Below are positions 34,757-43,769 of a stretch of DNA of 64,000 bases, piece by piece. Origin of the DNA: JANQOH01 sp965243325 (GTDB taxonomy: Bacteria; Pseudomonadota; Alphaproteobacteria; UBA7887); contig CBDEUQ010000003.1 of NCBI GenBank assembly GCA_965243325.1, positions 1,240,001 through 1,304,000 on the forward strand, read 5' to 3'. The notes under the pieces are model-generated. The model searched no databases. It was given only the letters and a program-made list of their open reading frames with translations, and was not told where the DNA came from. The first letter of the stretch is position 1. The number at the start of each line of letters is the position of its first letter. The position numbers and the translations under genes were made by a program.

Positions 34757-35112
34757 CGGCATTCCGAATCGCCCCATCTGCAGCGCGACCAACACCTGAC
34801 CGCCCCGGCCGCCCACGCGATTTCCTCCGCGAATGAGCGCCATGGCCGGAACGCCGCGGCTGTCGTTGGCCCGTGTGCGGGCGGCGGCGTTACGCCGGCC
34901 GGGGATGGCGTCCGTGATTTTGCATACGACAACCTGGTCGAAGTCGCCACTCTCGTCCTCGAAGACTGTCCTCGAAGACGAGGACCCGGGACCCGAGACC
35001 GAATTCGTCGGCACCCACATGGTCCTCGTCTGACCGGCATTCCCGACACCCCGACACCAAGTCCTCACAGGGTCATGCCGGTCGCATGACCGCCCGCCGG
35101 CGGACCGGAACC
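34757..35112. other. Decayed coding stretch, part of the 470-bp duplication
   Basis: The plus-strand frame NLVEVATLVLED then DPGPETEFVGTHMVLV is homologous to the intact-looking end of the gene at 46372-46545. Here it is broken by a 13-base tandem duplication (GTCCTCGAAGAC plus T) at about 34964-34990. No other gene is seen. Confidence 0.6.
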
Positions 35113-35410
35113 TCACTCCACGACGGAGAAACGAATCCTCGGCTGGAAGAGCGTGGCCGTCGGCCCGCACTTGCCATAACTCTGGCTCGATCGGATCATC
35201 CGGCAGGGCATTCCCTCGACTTCCGTCAGCGGTGGCAAGTCGAGATGCCATCGTTCCCTGGTGTTCTCCTCCAGTACGTCGGGATGAAGGCAGGCGATCC
35301 GTGCGTCGCCAAAGTCCGGATAGGAGCCCGAATGCCTGCAATCCGCGCAGCGCGGAATGTCGGTGCGCTCATCCGTCATGATGGGGTTCCGACGACCACA
35401 ATCCTTTCGA
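34922..35410. repeat. 470-bp duplicated segment, copy 1 (copy 2 at 46450-46917)
   Basis: The two segments align end to end at roughly nine bases in ten. Each carries the 3' end of a plus-strand gene (ending VGTHMVLV) facing the 88-residue minus-strand cysteine protein. Conservation is higher inside the 88-residue gene than around it, so that gene is under selection or the duplication is recent. Confidence 0.85.
35113..35379 (-). CDS. 88-residue cysteine protein (copy 1), probably zinc-binding
   Basis: MTDERTDIPRCADCRHSG opens a protein with cysteines in CADC, ACLHP, MPCRM and KCGP. The pattern CxxC...CxHP...C...CG resembles small zinc-ribbon proteins of phages and conjugative elements. It is about 88% identical to the product of 46617-46883, with all cysteines kept. 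Function unknown. The convergent plus-strand gene upstream is broken here but not in copy 2. Confidence 0.75.
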   Translation of the reverse strand: MTDERTDIPRCADCRHSGSYPDFGDARIACLHPDVLEENTRERWHLDLPPLTEVEGMPCRMIRSSQSYGKCGPTATLFQPRIRFSVVE

Positions 35411-35583
35411 CTCTAAACAGAAGCTGCATCGCCAATTCGCGAGGCGCGAGCCCGAGGGCGGCCCCGGTGCGATCGGGCCGACGAGGCGCACCATCTGCCG
35501 GTGTCTCCGCGGACGCCGATTGCGGCGCGTGCGGTTCGTTCTTGCTTTCACCCGCTGCGGCATTGCCCCTGTGCCCGGCCGGC

Positions 35584-36432
35584 TCAGAGCGGCTCTATCT
35601 CCGTCGCTTGGAGGCCACGCGGGACGCGTTCCGCCCGGACGAAGACGCGCTGCCCCGGCTCCAGGTTGGTCATGCCGGAGCGGAACAGCACGCTGGCATG
35701 CACGAAAACCTCGCGGTCGCCGCCGTCCGGCACGACGAAGCCGAACCCACGCGCCGGGTCGAAGAACTTGACCGTCGCGGGCAGTTGCGCGGCGGCAGAC
35801 GCCGGAGCGCCGGTCCGCGGACCCGGATGCCCGCTATCGAAGGACGGCCTGCGTTCCGCCGGGCCGTACCCGGTCGCCGGCGGTTCGACGGCGAGGATTC
35901 GCGACACTTGGGGGCTCCTGTCGCCGGGCACGATTTCGCAGGTCACGACGCCGCCCTGGGGCAGCGTGTCCCGGCCGGATGCCTCGACCGCGCTGATGTG
36001 GCAGAACACGTCCGGGGAGCCGTCCTCGGGCTCCAGGAAGCCGTAGCCCTTCGTCGGCGCGAACCACTTCACCAGCGCCGCGATCCGGCGCCCGGGACCG
36101 GCTTCGGCCTCGCCGATACCGGGTTCGTCGGCCATCCGTCCGGCGCCGGGCTCACGGGCGAAAGACTCCGTTCGGGGCGATGCCGTGGAAAAGTCGACGG
36201 CAAGAATCCGCGAGACCTCAGGGCCGCGTTCACCCTGAACCGTCTCGCAGTCGACCGTCGCTCCGGCGAGCAGCGTATCGAGGCCGACCGCGGCCAGGGC
36301 CGGGGCGCGGCAGTAGATGTCCGGCGCGCCGTCGTCGGGTGCGAGGAAGCCGTATGCCTTTGCCGGAATGTACCATTTCACCGTCGCGGAAACGCGCCTG
36401 CCGGCGCCCGGGCTCAAAAACGGATCGGTCAT
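35584..36432 (-). CDS. Protein with three cold-shock domains
   Basis: 282 residues from the ATG at 36432, which has a GGGAGA Shine-Dalgarno; an upstream ATG at 36504 is possible. Three CSD copies: at about 11-77 (VKWYIPAKAYGFLAP, DIYCR), 105-170 (VKWFAPTKGYGFLEP, DVFCHIS) and 217-282 (VKFFDPARGFGFVVP, EVFVHASV). The third keeps the RNA-binding RNP1-like GFGFV and RNP2-like VFVHAS best; the first is most divergent, with YCRA where VFVH is expected. Alphaproteobacterial Csp proteins commonly have one or two such domains. Likely an RNA chaperone. No operon partners. Confidence 0.88.
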   Translation of the reverse strand: MTDPFLSPGAGRRVSATVKWYIPAKAYGFLAPDDGAPDIYCRAPALAAVGLDTLLAGATVDCETVQGERGPEVSRILAVDFSTASPRTESFAREPGAGRMADEPGIGEAEAGPGRRIAALVKWFAPTKGYGFLEPEDGSPDVFCHISAVEASGRDTLPQGGVVTCEIVPGDRSPQVSRILAVEPPATGYGPAERRPSFDSGHPGPRTGAPASAAAQLPATVKFFDPARGFGFVVPDGGDREVFVHASVLFRSGMTNLEPGQRVFVRAERVPRGLQATEIEPL

Positions 36433-36597
36433 GCCGAATGACTTCTCCCTAGAGTGCGGGAACTCGTATCGACAGCCGCGGTCAAATGCAACCTCATGAC
36501 TCATGACTGTCCTGCCAAGGTCGGGCCGGCGGGGCATGCTGCCTGCCGGTTTCCTTGTCGTCAGGCCGGCGCCATCAAGAGTTGGAGCCTTGCGGCG

Positions 36598-36918
36598 ATG
36601 GCGAAGCCCGGCAACACGGCGTCGACGTTCCTGACGCACCTGTTCGGGCGCCGCCTTGCCGACGACAGCTACGTCGTCGAGAGGTTCAAGGAAACGGTCG
36701 ACGTCGGCATCAGGCCATGCGGTCGCGGCGGCGCGGCCGTGGAGCGGGGCCGGCGGAAGAGCAGGCGCGTGACGGCGACGCGGGAGGCAATGCGGGAGAT
36801 GCGCCCCACGCCGTAGGAGATCATCGTCTGCACGGAGGTGCGCGGGCGGCGCTCCGGGCTGCACTATTGGGGTTCGCGCTCCACGGGCCTTCCCTGCGAC
36901 CGCTGGCAGCGGAGCTGA
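36598..36918 (+). pseudogene. Family A small protein, copy with internal stop
   Basis: Homologous to the genes at 44664 and 58666: NTASTFLTHLFGRRLADDSYVVERFK, in pieces no longer than NTASTFLTHLFG and DDSYVVERFK. A TAG at 36814-36816 replaces the Arg-Thr expected in RTEII. The frame then continues with EIIVCTEVR, HYWGS and CDRWQRS to a TGA at 36916, so one substitution disabled an otherwise whole gene. No zinc-ribbon partner follows, unlike the other two copies. Confidence 0.75.
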
Positions 36919-37011
36919 ACCGGGTCCCTGGGCGCCCGGCCGGCGCCGAGACTGGGCGCCCGTATCCGTCCCAAAATCAATACTGGAGCGGCCACCTCGC
37001 AAAAGTTCTCG

Positions 37012-37374
37012 TTACTGTTGTTCCCGAAGGTCCCTTATGTCCGCCTTGATCTCCTCCAGGCGGCTCTTCAAGATTGCCGCGAGGTTATGTGTTGCCCAGA
37101 CACTCTGTTGCTCAGTGTACCCTATAGAGTTGTGCTGTGAAGGGCTTCTGCACCAATGGACATCTCGTTCAAAATCCTCGCCCTTGAGCTTCATGATTTC
37201 CGTTTTGATCTCTTCCACATCTTCTAATGCTGCCCCCACGATGTCATGTGCTGCCCATATACTGCTTCGCACGGTTTTCCCCATGGAAGCTTTGGGGCAT
37301 AGAGGGGGAGTGGCGAAAGCCTCCGATAAAGAAATTCCCAAAAAAACTATTGATAAGATAGACAAGTATTTCAT
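37012..37374 (-). CDS. Small secreted protein of unknown function
   Basis: 120 residues from the ATG at 37374; an ATG 39 bases upstream is also in frame. A signal peptide is clear (MKYLSILSIVFLGISLSEAFA). Two related segments follow, SSIWAAHDIVGAALEDVEEIKTEI and QSVWATHNLAAILKSRLEEIKADI in outline (WAAHDIVGAALEDVEEIK; WATHNLAAILKSRLEEIK), so the mature protein has an internal repeat. Base composition is much lower in GC than the surroundings, a sign of recent transfer. Confidence 0.7.
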   Translation of the reverse strand: MKYLSILSIVFLGISLSEAFATPPLCPKASMGKTVRSSIWAAHDIVGAALEDVEEIKTEIMKLKGEDFERDVHWCRSPSQHNSIGYTEQQSVWATHNLAAILKSRLEEIKADIRDLREQQ

Positions 37375-37479
37375 GAATTCCTCCTTACCGGTAGTGTGGA
37401 TGCGCCATTGCATCTCAAGTTAACAATGTGAAAACAAAAAATCAGCATTTTTCGATTTGTTCTCCAAGAGTGCCGGATT

Positions 37480-37545
37480 TCACCAACGTAGCCGGTGAGT
37501 GTCACTCAACGTAGCCGGCCGATATCAACGAAAGTAGCGTGCGCC
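37480..37545. repeat. Duplicated ACGTAGCCGG word, IS end remnant
   Basis: AACGTAGCCGG occurs twice, and AAAGTAGCG once, within 60 bases, a pattern like the multiple repeats at IS21-type ends. It lies just left of an IS630 pseudogene. No IS21 gene is present. Confidence 0.4.
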
Positions 37546-37633
37546 GTGGAAAGGCGCCTTTCCCTAGTGGATTGACTTTATCGGAAGAGTCCGAGAGGTT
37601 TCGCGTTTTCGGACGGCGACGAGGCAGCGGCTC

Positions 37634-38552
37634 ATGCGCAAAGGTGTCTCTTTCACTGTATCGGCGGCGGACCGTCGGCGCCTGCGGGAAGTCATGTCCA
37701 ATGGGAACAGCCCTCAGAAGCACGTGTGGCGGGCGCATATCATCCTGCTCAGCGCCGCGGGTCTGGGCACGACGGCGATCATGACGGAGACCGGCAAGTC
37801 GAAGACCTGCGTCTGGCGCTGGCAGGAACGCTTCATGCGCGAAGCCGTGGAACCGCATCGCTGGCGGCAGTTCAAGCTTTCGAACGATCCCGCCCGCCTT
37901 CGCCGACAAGCTGACAGATATTGTCGGCCTCTACATGGCGCTGCCGGCGCACGCCGTGGTGCTGTCGATCGACGAGAAGACGCAGATCCAGGCTCTCGAC
38001 CGCGCACAACCCGGCCTGCCGCTGAAGAAGGGGCGCTGCGCCACCATGACCTATGACTACAAGCGGCACGGCACCACAACGCTGTTCGCGGCCCTGTACG
38101 TGCTTGATAGCCTGCCCCGGACCCGATCCGGGGGCACCATTGTCGGCCAGAACGCCGCTCGCCACCGCCATCAGGAATTCCTGAAGTTTCTCGACCGCAT
38201 CGAGCGCTCGATCCCCGCCGGCACCGCGATCCATGCCATCCTCGACAACTACGCCACGCACAAACACGCCAGGGTCCGGGCTTGGCTCGCGAGGCACCCG
38301 CGCTGGACCTTCCACTTCACCCCGACCTCGTGTTCGTGGCTCAACGCGGTCGAGGGCTTCTTCGCCAAGCTGACGCGACGGCGGCTCAGCCACGGCGTCT
38401 TCCACTCGGTCCGCGAACTCCGCGACGCCATTCACCGGTTCATCGCCGAGCACAACGCTGCCGACGCCAGACCGTTCTTCTGGGCCGCCGATCCCGAGGA
38501 CATCATCGCCGCAAGAAAACGAGGGTTCCAAACGGTGGAATCTATCCGATGA
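37634..38552 (+). pseudogene. IS630-family transposase with deletion, frameshift and palindrome insertion
   Basis: The N-terminal part (HIILLSAAGLGTTAI, CVWRWQERFM) runs to FKLSNDPA, where a 4-base insertion shifts frame. The catalytic part resumes with VVLSIDEKTQIQALDR, ILDNYATHKH and SWLNAVEGFFAKL, so all three acidic residues survive. About 60 residues between the HTH and FKLSNDP are missing. Inside the catalytic part, 24 extra bases at 38109-38132 add eight residues in frame. The second frame from 37935 is open to 38552. Confidence 0.8.
38109..38132. repeat. 24-base palindromic insertion inside the IS630 gene
   Basis: AGCCTGCCCCGGACCCGATC followed by CGGG interrupts the family sequence VLD/GTIVGQN. 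It forms a hairpin CCCCGGA-CCCGA-TCCGGGG with the next base. It begins with the same AGCCTGCCCC as the two insertions in the ISNCY gene at 43748 and 44016. The reading frame is kept. Confidence 0.7.
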
Positions 38553-38626
38553 TATGGGTCATTTCAATGGCGCTGGTACGCGCCACGATGACCCCCATAT
38601 AGCACTGCGAGAAGCGTGACCAGCGC

Positions 38627-39145
38627 CTAATTTCTTATGGATCGTAACTGATCCGCAACCTTTTCCAATTCCATCTCCACTAAAGTATCTGTGTGCTTGA
38701 ATAACTTCAAGGCTCGCCCTACCGTTTCTGAAGCGCTGAGTTTATCTTTGTATGCATTTTCCACATCCTTGAACAATTTGGTTATCGTCGCCATGGCCCG
38801 CTTCGAGAAAATATAACGATACCGTTGGGTGTGCAGGTAGGATTCTTTGGCCGCTCCCAGCGCTGAATTAAGGAGCTTATCGAGCATCTCAAGCATTTTT
38901 TCGTCCGAACCAAAAGCCGATCCTTGCTCCTCTATTTCTTTCTTAAATTCTGCAGCCATTCCATTTGCATTGTTAAGCTCGTCTTTGTATCGAGTCATTT
39001 GAGCGTGCAAATCCATCAATCTTTCGTTTTTTCGATATAGAAATTCCGAATGTCTTAATTTTCGGTCAGAAAAAATTGTATGTAATAGCGCCACGACCGA
39101 AACAACAATGGCCAAAAAGCTTCCGATATCGAGATCGAGTTTCAT
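38627..39145 (-). CDS. Membrane-anchored coiled-coil protein of unknown function
   Basis: 172 residues from the ATG at 39145 (MKLDLDIGSFLAIVV), with one N-terminal membrane helix to about residue 25 and then long charged helices (SEFLYRKNERLMDLHAQMTRY, in part; DVENAYKDKLSASETV). GC content is clearly lower than that of the flanks. An in-frame ATG at 39214 would add residues before the helix. No domain recognised. It may be a recent acquisition with the secreted protein at 37012. Confidence 0.65.
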   Translation of the reverse strand: MKLDLDIGSFLAIVVSVVALLHTIFSDRKLRHSEFLYRKNERLMDLHAQMTRYKDELNNANGMAAEFKKEIEEQGSAFGSDEKMLEMLDKLLNSALGAAKESYLHTQRYRYIFSKRAMATITKLFKDVENAYKDKLSASETVGRALKLFKHTDTLVEMELEKVADQLRSIRN

Positions 39146-39224
39146 GAACCTACCTTCGAAATGACCTTCAAGGTTGATCGATACCATAGCCGTCAATCTT
39201 TCGCTTAGCAACATCTATTCGTGA

Positions 39225-39285
39225 CAGATGTCGGTAACAGACGATATGTCCGGCTTATGTACCAAGTGATCTGTCCGGTTTTAGA
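39225..39285. repeat. Remnant end of the ISNCY-type element, matching 43224-43277
   Basis: Words CGATATGTCCGG, ATGTACCA and TGATCTGTCCGGTTT occur in the same order as just upstream of the ISNCY transposase at 43305. The element body is absent here, so this is a scar or a solo end. Confidence 0.65.
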
Positions 39286-39827
39286 GGGCATCCAGACCAA
39301 GCATACAGCATTGGGAATCCAGAAGATCAGTGACGAGAGAGCAGCATATTAGCGCCAGGACCGCCGACCGTAAAGTACGGTGACATTTGACGGCGATTGA
39401 ACGAAGGCGCTTAGCGCAGTTGTCCGTTTCGCGATCTTCATGCCAAGATCGGCGAAATGGTCGTGGAGCGGGATTTTTGTCTCGCGGGTCCGATCGATGA
39501 CTCGAGCCGAGAGTTGTGCAACGGTTGTGCGCAATCACCCGTCACTGAGCCTGAGCCGACAATGCCGTCTTCTGTCGATCAAAGGCTCGTAACTGTACTA
39601 CAGGTAGACGGGCAAGAGTGGAGACGCTGGCGCTGATGCGGCGGATCGACGAGTTGTTTTGCGGTGCCGATCAGCAGCTACATCGCCCCCGTGCACATCG
39701 CCACGGTCTGCGCTCAGCACAGTCGCGACTTTTTTCAGCCTGGGCTCTTGAAAAATATGAAGTTAGGGCTTTTTTCTCATTACGCCTACCATAGTCATTG
39801 GATACGAAACGGAACGGAGAGACGCAA
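39286..39827. other. IS debris without an intact gene
   Basis: Contains a 42-base word (GGCGATTGAACGAAGGCGCTT...) also found at 33261-33302, and at about 39615-39660 a plus-strand trace VETLALMRRIDELF typical of IS3-family orfB. Nothing here is open over a useful length. Confidence 0.5.
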
Positions 39828-40406
39828 ATGATGGAGTTCCTGGCCGTCCTTCTCGCCATGGCGGCGGGGTTATACTTTGTTCTCCTATTGTTGTGTAGAC
39901 GGCACCAGCGCAGGCATCCTCGCGCCCGCATGCAGCACCGCGCGGGCACGCTCGCTGGAAAGGCCTATGTGACTGATGGCGACGGCGTCCATGTAGCCGG
40001 GCAGGCGATACGTTTTGGCGACCTCGACACGCCCGAGTGGGACCAGGTAGAGACACATCGGGACAGTTACTGGTTCAGATACGGAAAGCATGTCAAGAGC
40101 ACGTTGATCCAGGAGATCGGAGGCAAGCGGGTTCGCGTAACGGTCGAGGACTATGACAAATTCGGGCGTGCAGTGGGGATCGTAACCTGCAAGGGCAAGG
40201 ACATCGGGGAATGGCTCGTCCGAGAGGGACACGCGATCGCTGCCTATAGCGACCGATACGCAAACGCGGAGCGGGAGGCGCGAAGGGCCAAGCGCGGCAT
40301 GTGGAGCCATGCCGTCAACGTCGACCCGAGACAATGGCCATATTGGAACACATGGCGTGGCGCATCGCGAACCGACCCTTGGAAGTGGGTGCATAACCAT
40401 AGTTGA
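39828..40406 (+). CDS. Membrane-anchored SNase-like (thermonuclease) protein
   Basis: 192 residues. An N-terminal membrane helix (FLAVLLAMAAGLYFVLLLL) is followed by a staphylococcal-nuclease-like domain: VTDGDGVHVAGQAIRFGDLDTPE carries the conserved Arg and Asp (pieces: DGDGVHVAG, IRFGDLDTPE), then DKFGRAVGIV, LVREGHAIAAY and AKRGMWSH. A GGAGAG lies before the ATG. Such proteins hydrolyse DNA or RNA with calcium; TNase-like domains with an N-terminal anchor are common in mobile regions of proteobacteria. Confidence 0.85.
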   Translation: MMEFLAVLLAMAAGLYFVLLLLCRRHQRRHPRARMQHRAGTLAGKAYVTDGDGVHVAGQAIRFGDLDTPEWDQVETHRDSYWFRYGKHVKSTLIQEIGGKRVRVTVEDYDKFGRAVGIVTCKGKDIGEWLVREGHAIAAYSDRYANAEREARRAKRGMWSHAVNVDPRQWPYWNTWRGASRTDPWKWVHNHS

Positions 40407-40413
40407 AAGCGCG

Positions 40414-40500
40414 TGACGCCACCATGACCTGCGACTACAAGGGCTTGGCACGAGAACACTGTTCGCTGCTCTTGGCGTGCCCGAGAGCCTGCCTTGGGAT
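40414..40500 (+). pseudogene. Short IS630 remnant
   Basis: ACGCCACCATGACCTGCGAC, then CTACAAG and GAACACTGTTCGCTGCTCTTGG correspond to 38036-38100 of the IS630 pseudogene with several changes, ending in the same GAGCCTGCC that opens the palindromic insertion there. No frame remains. The following 40501-40636 shows no gene. Confidence 0.6.
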
Positions 40501-40636
40501 GCGATTCCGGGGGGCGTGATCTCGCGGCACAGCGCCCGTGACCAACACGGGGAGTGCAGGCGCATTAACCCAAGTTTAACGGTCTATCGCGCCGGGAGTC
40601 CCCCGGGACGGCCGGAGATCGAGGTTGCTGGGCCGC

Positions 40637-41641
40637 TTACAGGGCGGACTTCACCTTCGCGGCCTGTTCCTCCGACAGCCAGCTCGTCCAGAGGTCCTCG
40701 TATTTTTCCAAGAAGTACAGCGCCCCGTCCTCGCCGAGGAGCTGGTTGTCGCTCATGTAGGCGAGCACGTCGCCGGCGATCGCGTTGGACCAACCGCGCT
40801 TCTCCAGCCAGGCGACGGCCTCCGGGGCCGCCTCGGCGAAACTTGCCGTGACCACGGTGTACACGTCCGGCTCCACCCAGGCGTTCCGCTTCGGGTCGGG
40901 GCATTCCGGAACCGACGTGCACGCGGCCCAGTGCTCGGCGTCGTGGGCGACGCCGAAGCTCAGCCGGTACATCGGGTACTTGCCCAGAATGGCGGTCGGT
41001 GCCCAGTAGTAGCCAAGCCACGGCTCGCCGCGCTCGTAGGCGCTGGCGATCGCGCCGTCGAGGCCCGCGGACGACCCCGGGTCCACGAGCTCGAAACTCC
41101 TCTCCTCGCCTTCGTAGGCGCGGAACAGGTTCTCGTTGACGTACTGGCAGGCCCAGCCCGAGGGGCAGCCGTAGACGGCGCCGAGGTCGGAATACTCCGG
41201 ATGGACGAACAGGTCGGGCCGCTCGAGCGCGTCGTCGATGGTCTCGATCTCGGGATGGGCGTCCTTGATGTACTGCGGGATGAACCAGCCCTCCAGCGCG
41301 CCCTCCACGAGAATCTTCCCGGCGTACACCAGCCGGCCTTCCTCGACGGCCCTGGCGAGCGCCTCGCCGGCGGAATTGACCCACGTCTCGGGGGCGATGT
41401 CGGGCTCGCCCTTTTCCGTCATCGACGTCACGGTCGGCACGGTGTCCCCGGGCACGATGCTCACGGCACACCCGAATGCCTCCTCGAGCACGATTCGGTC
41501 CACATGCGCGGCGAACTCGGCGGATGCCCAGTTCATGTCGGCCACGGTGACGAGGCCGCAATCGGCGGCGGCGGGCGCGGCAAGCAGGGCCGCCGCCGAG
41601 CCGGCGGCCCGCGCGGTTTTGGAAATGGAAAAAATCTTCAT
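40637..41641 (-). CDS. Glycine betaine/proline-type ABC substrate-binding protein, orphan
   Basis: 334 residues from the ATG at 41641 (GGGGGAC upstream), with a signal peptide ending PAAAD. The OpuAC/ProX pattern is present: LVTVADMNWASAEF, EPDIAPETWVN, GAVYGCPSGWACQYVNENLF, EPWLGYYWAPTAILGKY with aromatic residues that cage quaternary amines. No permease or ATPase gene is adjacent, so it must work with a transporter elsewhere or is a stray. It lies 211 bases downstream of a porin gene on the same strand. Confidence 0.88.
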   Translation of the reverse strand: MKIFSISKTARAAGSAAALLAAPAAADCGLVTVADMNWASAEFAAHVDRIVLEEAFGCAVSIVPGDTVPTVTSMTEKGEPDIAPETWVNSAGEALARAVEEGRLVYAGKILVEGALEGWFIPQYIKDAHPEIETIDDALERPDLFVHPEYSDLGAVYGCPSGWACQYVNENLFRAYEGEERSFELVDPGSSAGLDGAIASAYERGEPWLGYYWAPTAILGKYPMYRLSFGVAHDAEHWAACTSVPECPDPKRNAWVEPDVYTVVTASFAEAAPEAVAWLEKRGWSNAIAGDVLAYMSDNQLLGEDGALYFLEKYEDLWTSWLSEEQAAKVKSAL

Positions 41642-41852
41642 CGGCCGGGTCCCCCGAAACTTGGCGGGGACGGGCTTCGTCCGGCCCCATCGTCCGCTCG
41701 ACGTTACCACCGGAGCGCCGCCGCCGCAACGCGCGCCCCAATACGCGCGCCCCGATACGCGCGCCCCGATACTGCCGGCACGGCGGCCTGAAGTTCAAGC
41801 GGTTTCGATATGCCTCCGATCGGGCACTGTTTCCACGGAAATTGCGGCCCGA

Positions 41853-43040
41853 TCACTTGAACAGATTGAAGTAGTACCTGACGTTGATATTGAATCGCCA
41901 CTCCTGCTCGTTGTTCTCGTTCGCGCCGAAGTCGCCCCCGGGTCCGACGAAGAAGTTGCCGTCCGCCAGTCCGAAGTCGGTGTACACATACGCCCCGCCC
42001 CAGTACCAGCTGGCCCCGATGGTCAGCAGGGAAGAGTCGTTGAAACCGTCGACCTGCTTCAGAATCGAACTCCATTCCACGTATGGCGTAACGCTGTCGA
42101 GCCAGGCGAGGTCGGACGTATCGATTCCCTCGTAGCGGAGCGACAAAGCGGGAATCCATCCCTCGGAAGCGACAAGCGCAGGCCACTCGTATGCTCCCAT
42201 CGGGATCAGGTCGCCGGTTCCCCAGGGAGTGTCGCCGGCGATGTCGTAATTGTAGTACGACAACTGGGAGACGAGCTTCATATCGGCGAACGAAGTGGTC
42301 CCGTGCACGGAAGCCGCGAAGTGATCGGCGCTGCTGTCGTCGACGTTCGTCCCTTCCAGCCTGCCGTACTGAATGGACGCGCCCACGTCTCCGCCGCCGT
42401 CCATCGGATAGACGACGCGTAGGTTGACCTGTCCGTTTTCGGTGAAGCCGCATCGGTCGTCGCCGGCGCGACACGTCCCGTTTGCCTTCCCCCAGATCAC
42501 GGGGTCGTAGCTGTAGCGCGCGCTGTCCAGGCTGCCGTCCCCGTCCCAGTGTCCCTCGTCCTGGAAAAAATAGGCGAGATCGACGTCCAGGCCGCCGAAG
42601 GATGTCGTCCATCTGATCCCGAGGTCCATGTCGTCGATGAGTCCGACGTAGAAGTGCTGGTCGAAGTACCAGCTCGACGACACGCCATAGTCGCCGGGGC
42701 CGAAGGGGGCACGGACGATACCGGCCCGCACCGTGCCGAATTCGTCCGACCGATAGCCCAGCCACGCCGTATGCATCATGCTGTATCCGTCGTACCAACG
42801 GTATTCCACTCTGCCGGTGAGGCTGCCGTGGTTCAGGTCGGCGTTGAGACGGTACATCTCGAGGTCCACGTCTCCGAGGCCTTCGCCCCGGCGATTGTCG
42901 TAGTCGCCGAAAACCCAGTTCACCCCGAAGGCGCCGCCGATACTGACGGGACCGTCCTCTGCCATCGCGCCTGTCGCCGGAATCAGGGACGTCGTGAATC
43001 CCAGAGCGATGATGCCAATGATGTGTGTCACGTTTCTCAT
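41853..43040 (-). CDS. Outer membrane beta-barrel porin-like protein
   Basis: 395 residues. The ATG at 43040 follows AGGA at good spacing and is preferred over ATGs at 43052 and 43178. A signal peptide ends GAMA. The mature sequence alternates aromatic and small residues in many strands (DLEMYRLNADLNHGSLTG, TVRAGIVRAPFG, YVYTDFGLADGNFFVG) and closes with FNINVRYYFNLF, ending in Phe-Lys. This fits a 14-18 stranded porin. Substrate unknown; the downstream betaine-binding protein may share a role. Confidence 0.8.
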   Translation of the reverse strand: MRNVTHIIGIIALGFTTSLIPATGAMAEDGPVSIGGAFGVNWVFGDYDNRRGEGLGDVDLEMYRLNADLNHGSLTGRVEYRWYDGYSMMHTAWLGYRSDEFGTVRAGIVRAPFGPGDYGVSSSWYFDQHFYVGLIDDMDLGIRWTTSFGGLDVDLAYFFQDEGHWDGDGSLDSARYSYDPVIWGKANGTCRAGDDRCGFTENGQVNLRVVYPMDGGGDVGASIQYGRLEGTNVDDSSADHFAASVHGTTSFADMKLVSQLSYYNYDIAGDTPWGTGDLIPMGAYEWPALVASEGWIPALSLRYEGIDTSDLAWLDSVTPYVEWSSILKQVDGFNDSSLLTIGASWYWGGAYVYTDFGLADGNFFVGPGGDFGANENNEQEWRFNINVRYYFNLFK

Positions 43041-43747
43041 TGTTTCCTGCATGCCGCCGAACGCCTCGTTGGCCGGAATGCGCGAGCATCCGGTGCCTTC
43101 GCCACCGGATGCGAGAGGCACACGAATTACCGCTGCCCTTGGCGATCCGGTTGGATATGCCCTCCTAGTTGAATTCATGCCATATTATCATATCATGCGC
43201 CAGTATCATACCGGCGGCGCGGTGACCGGTAACACACGATATGTCCGGTCGATGTACCAGATGATCTGTCCGGTTTAGATCGCCTCCACGGTGTAGGGGG
43301 AGGCGATGCGTCGGACGGAGCGGGTACAGGGGCTTAGGCTGATGAAGTTCGAGGAGATTTACGGTCGCACGCGGCGCGGGGCGCTGGCTCAGTCGGAGGC
43401 GGCTGAGATACTCGGGGTCTCGGAGCGCACGTTTCGGCGCTGGCGCGATCGCTACGAGGCGGAGGGGGCCGAGGGTCTGTACGACCGCCGGCTGGGGCGG
43501 GCGTCGGCGCGGCGGGCGCCGGCGGATGAGGTGGCGCAGGTTCTGTCTCTGTTCGACACCCGCTACTGGGACTTCACGGCCCGGCACTTTCACGAGAAGC
43601 TGGTCGCCGATCATGGCTGCGAGCGCAGCTACAACTGGGTGCGTCTGACCTTGCAGGCGCACGGCCGCACCCGCGCGGCCCCCCGCCGCGGGGCGCACCG
43701 GCGCAAACGGCCTCGTCGCGCGGTTCCCGGCATGATGCTGCATCAGA

Positions 43748-43769
43748 GCCTGCCCCCGCGAAGGCGGGG
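43748..43769. repeat. 22-base palindromic insertion 1 in the ISNCY gene
   Basis: GCCTGCCCCCGCGAAGGCGG then GG. With the next G it folds as CCCCCGC-GAAG-GCGGGGG. It is identical to the copy at 44016-44037. The family sequence continues on both sides without loss (HQ | DGSRHAWVPG). Confidence 0.85.
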
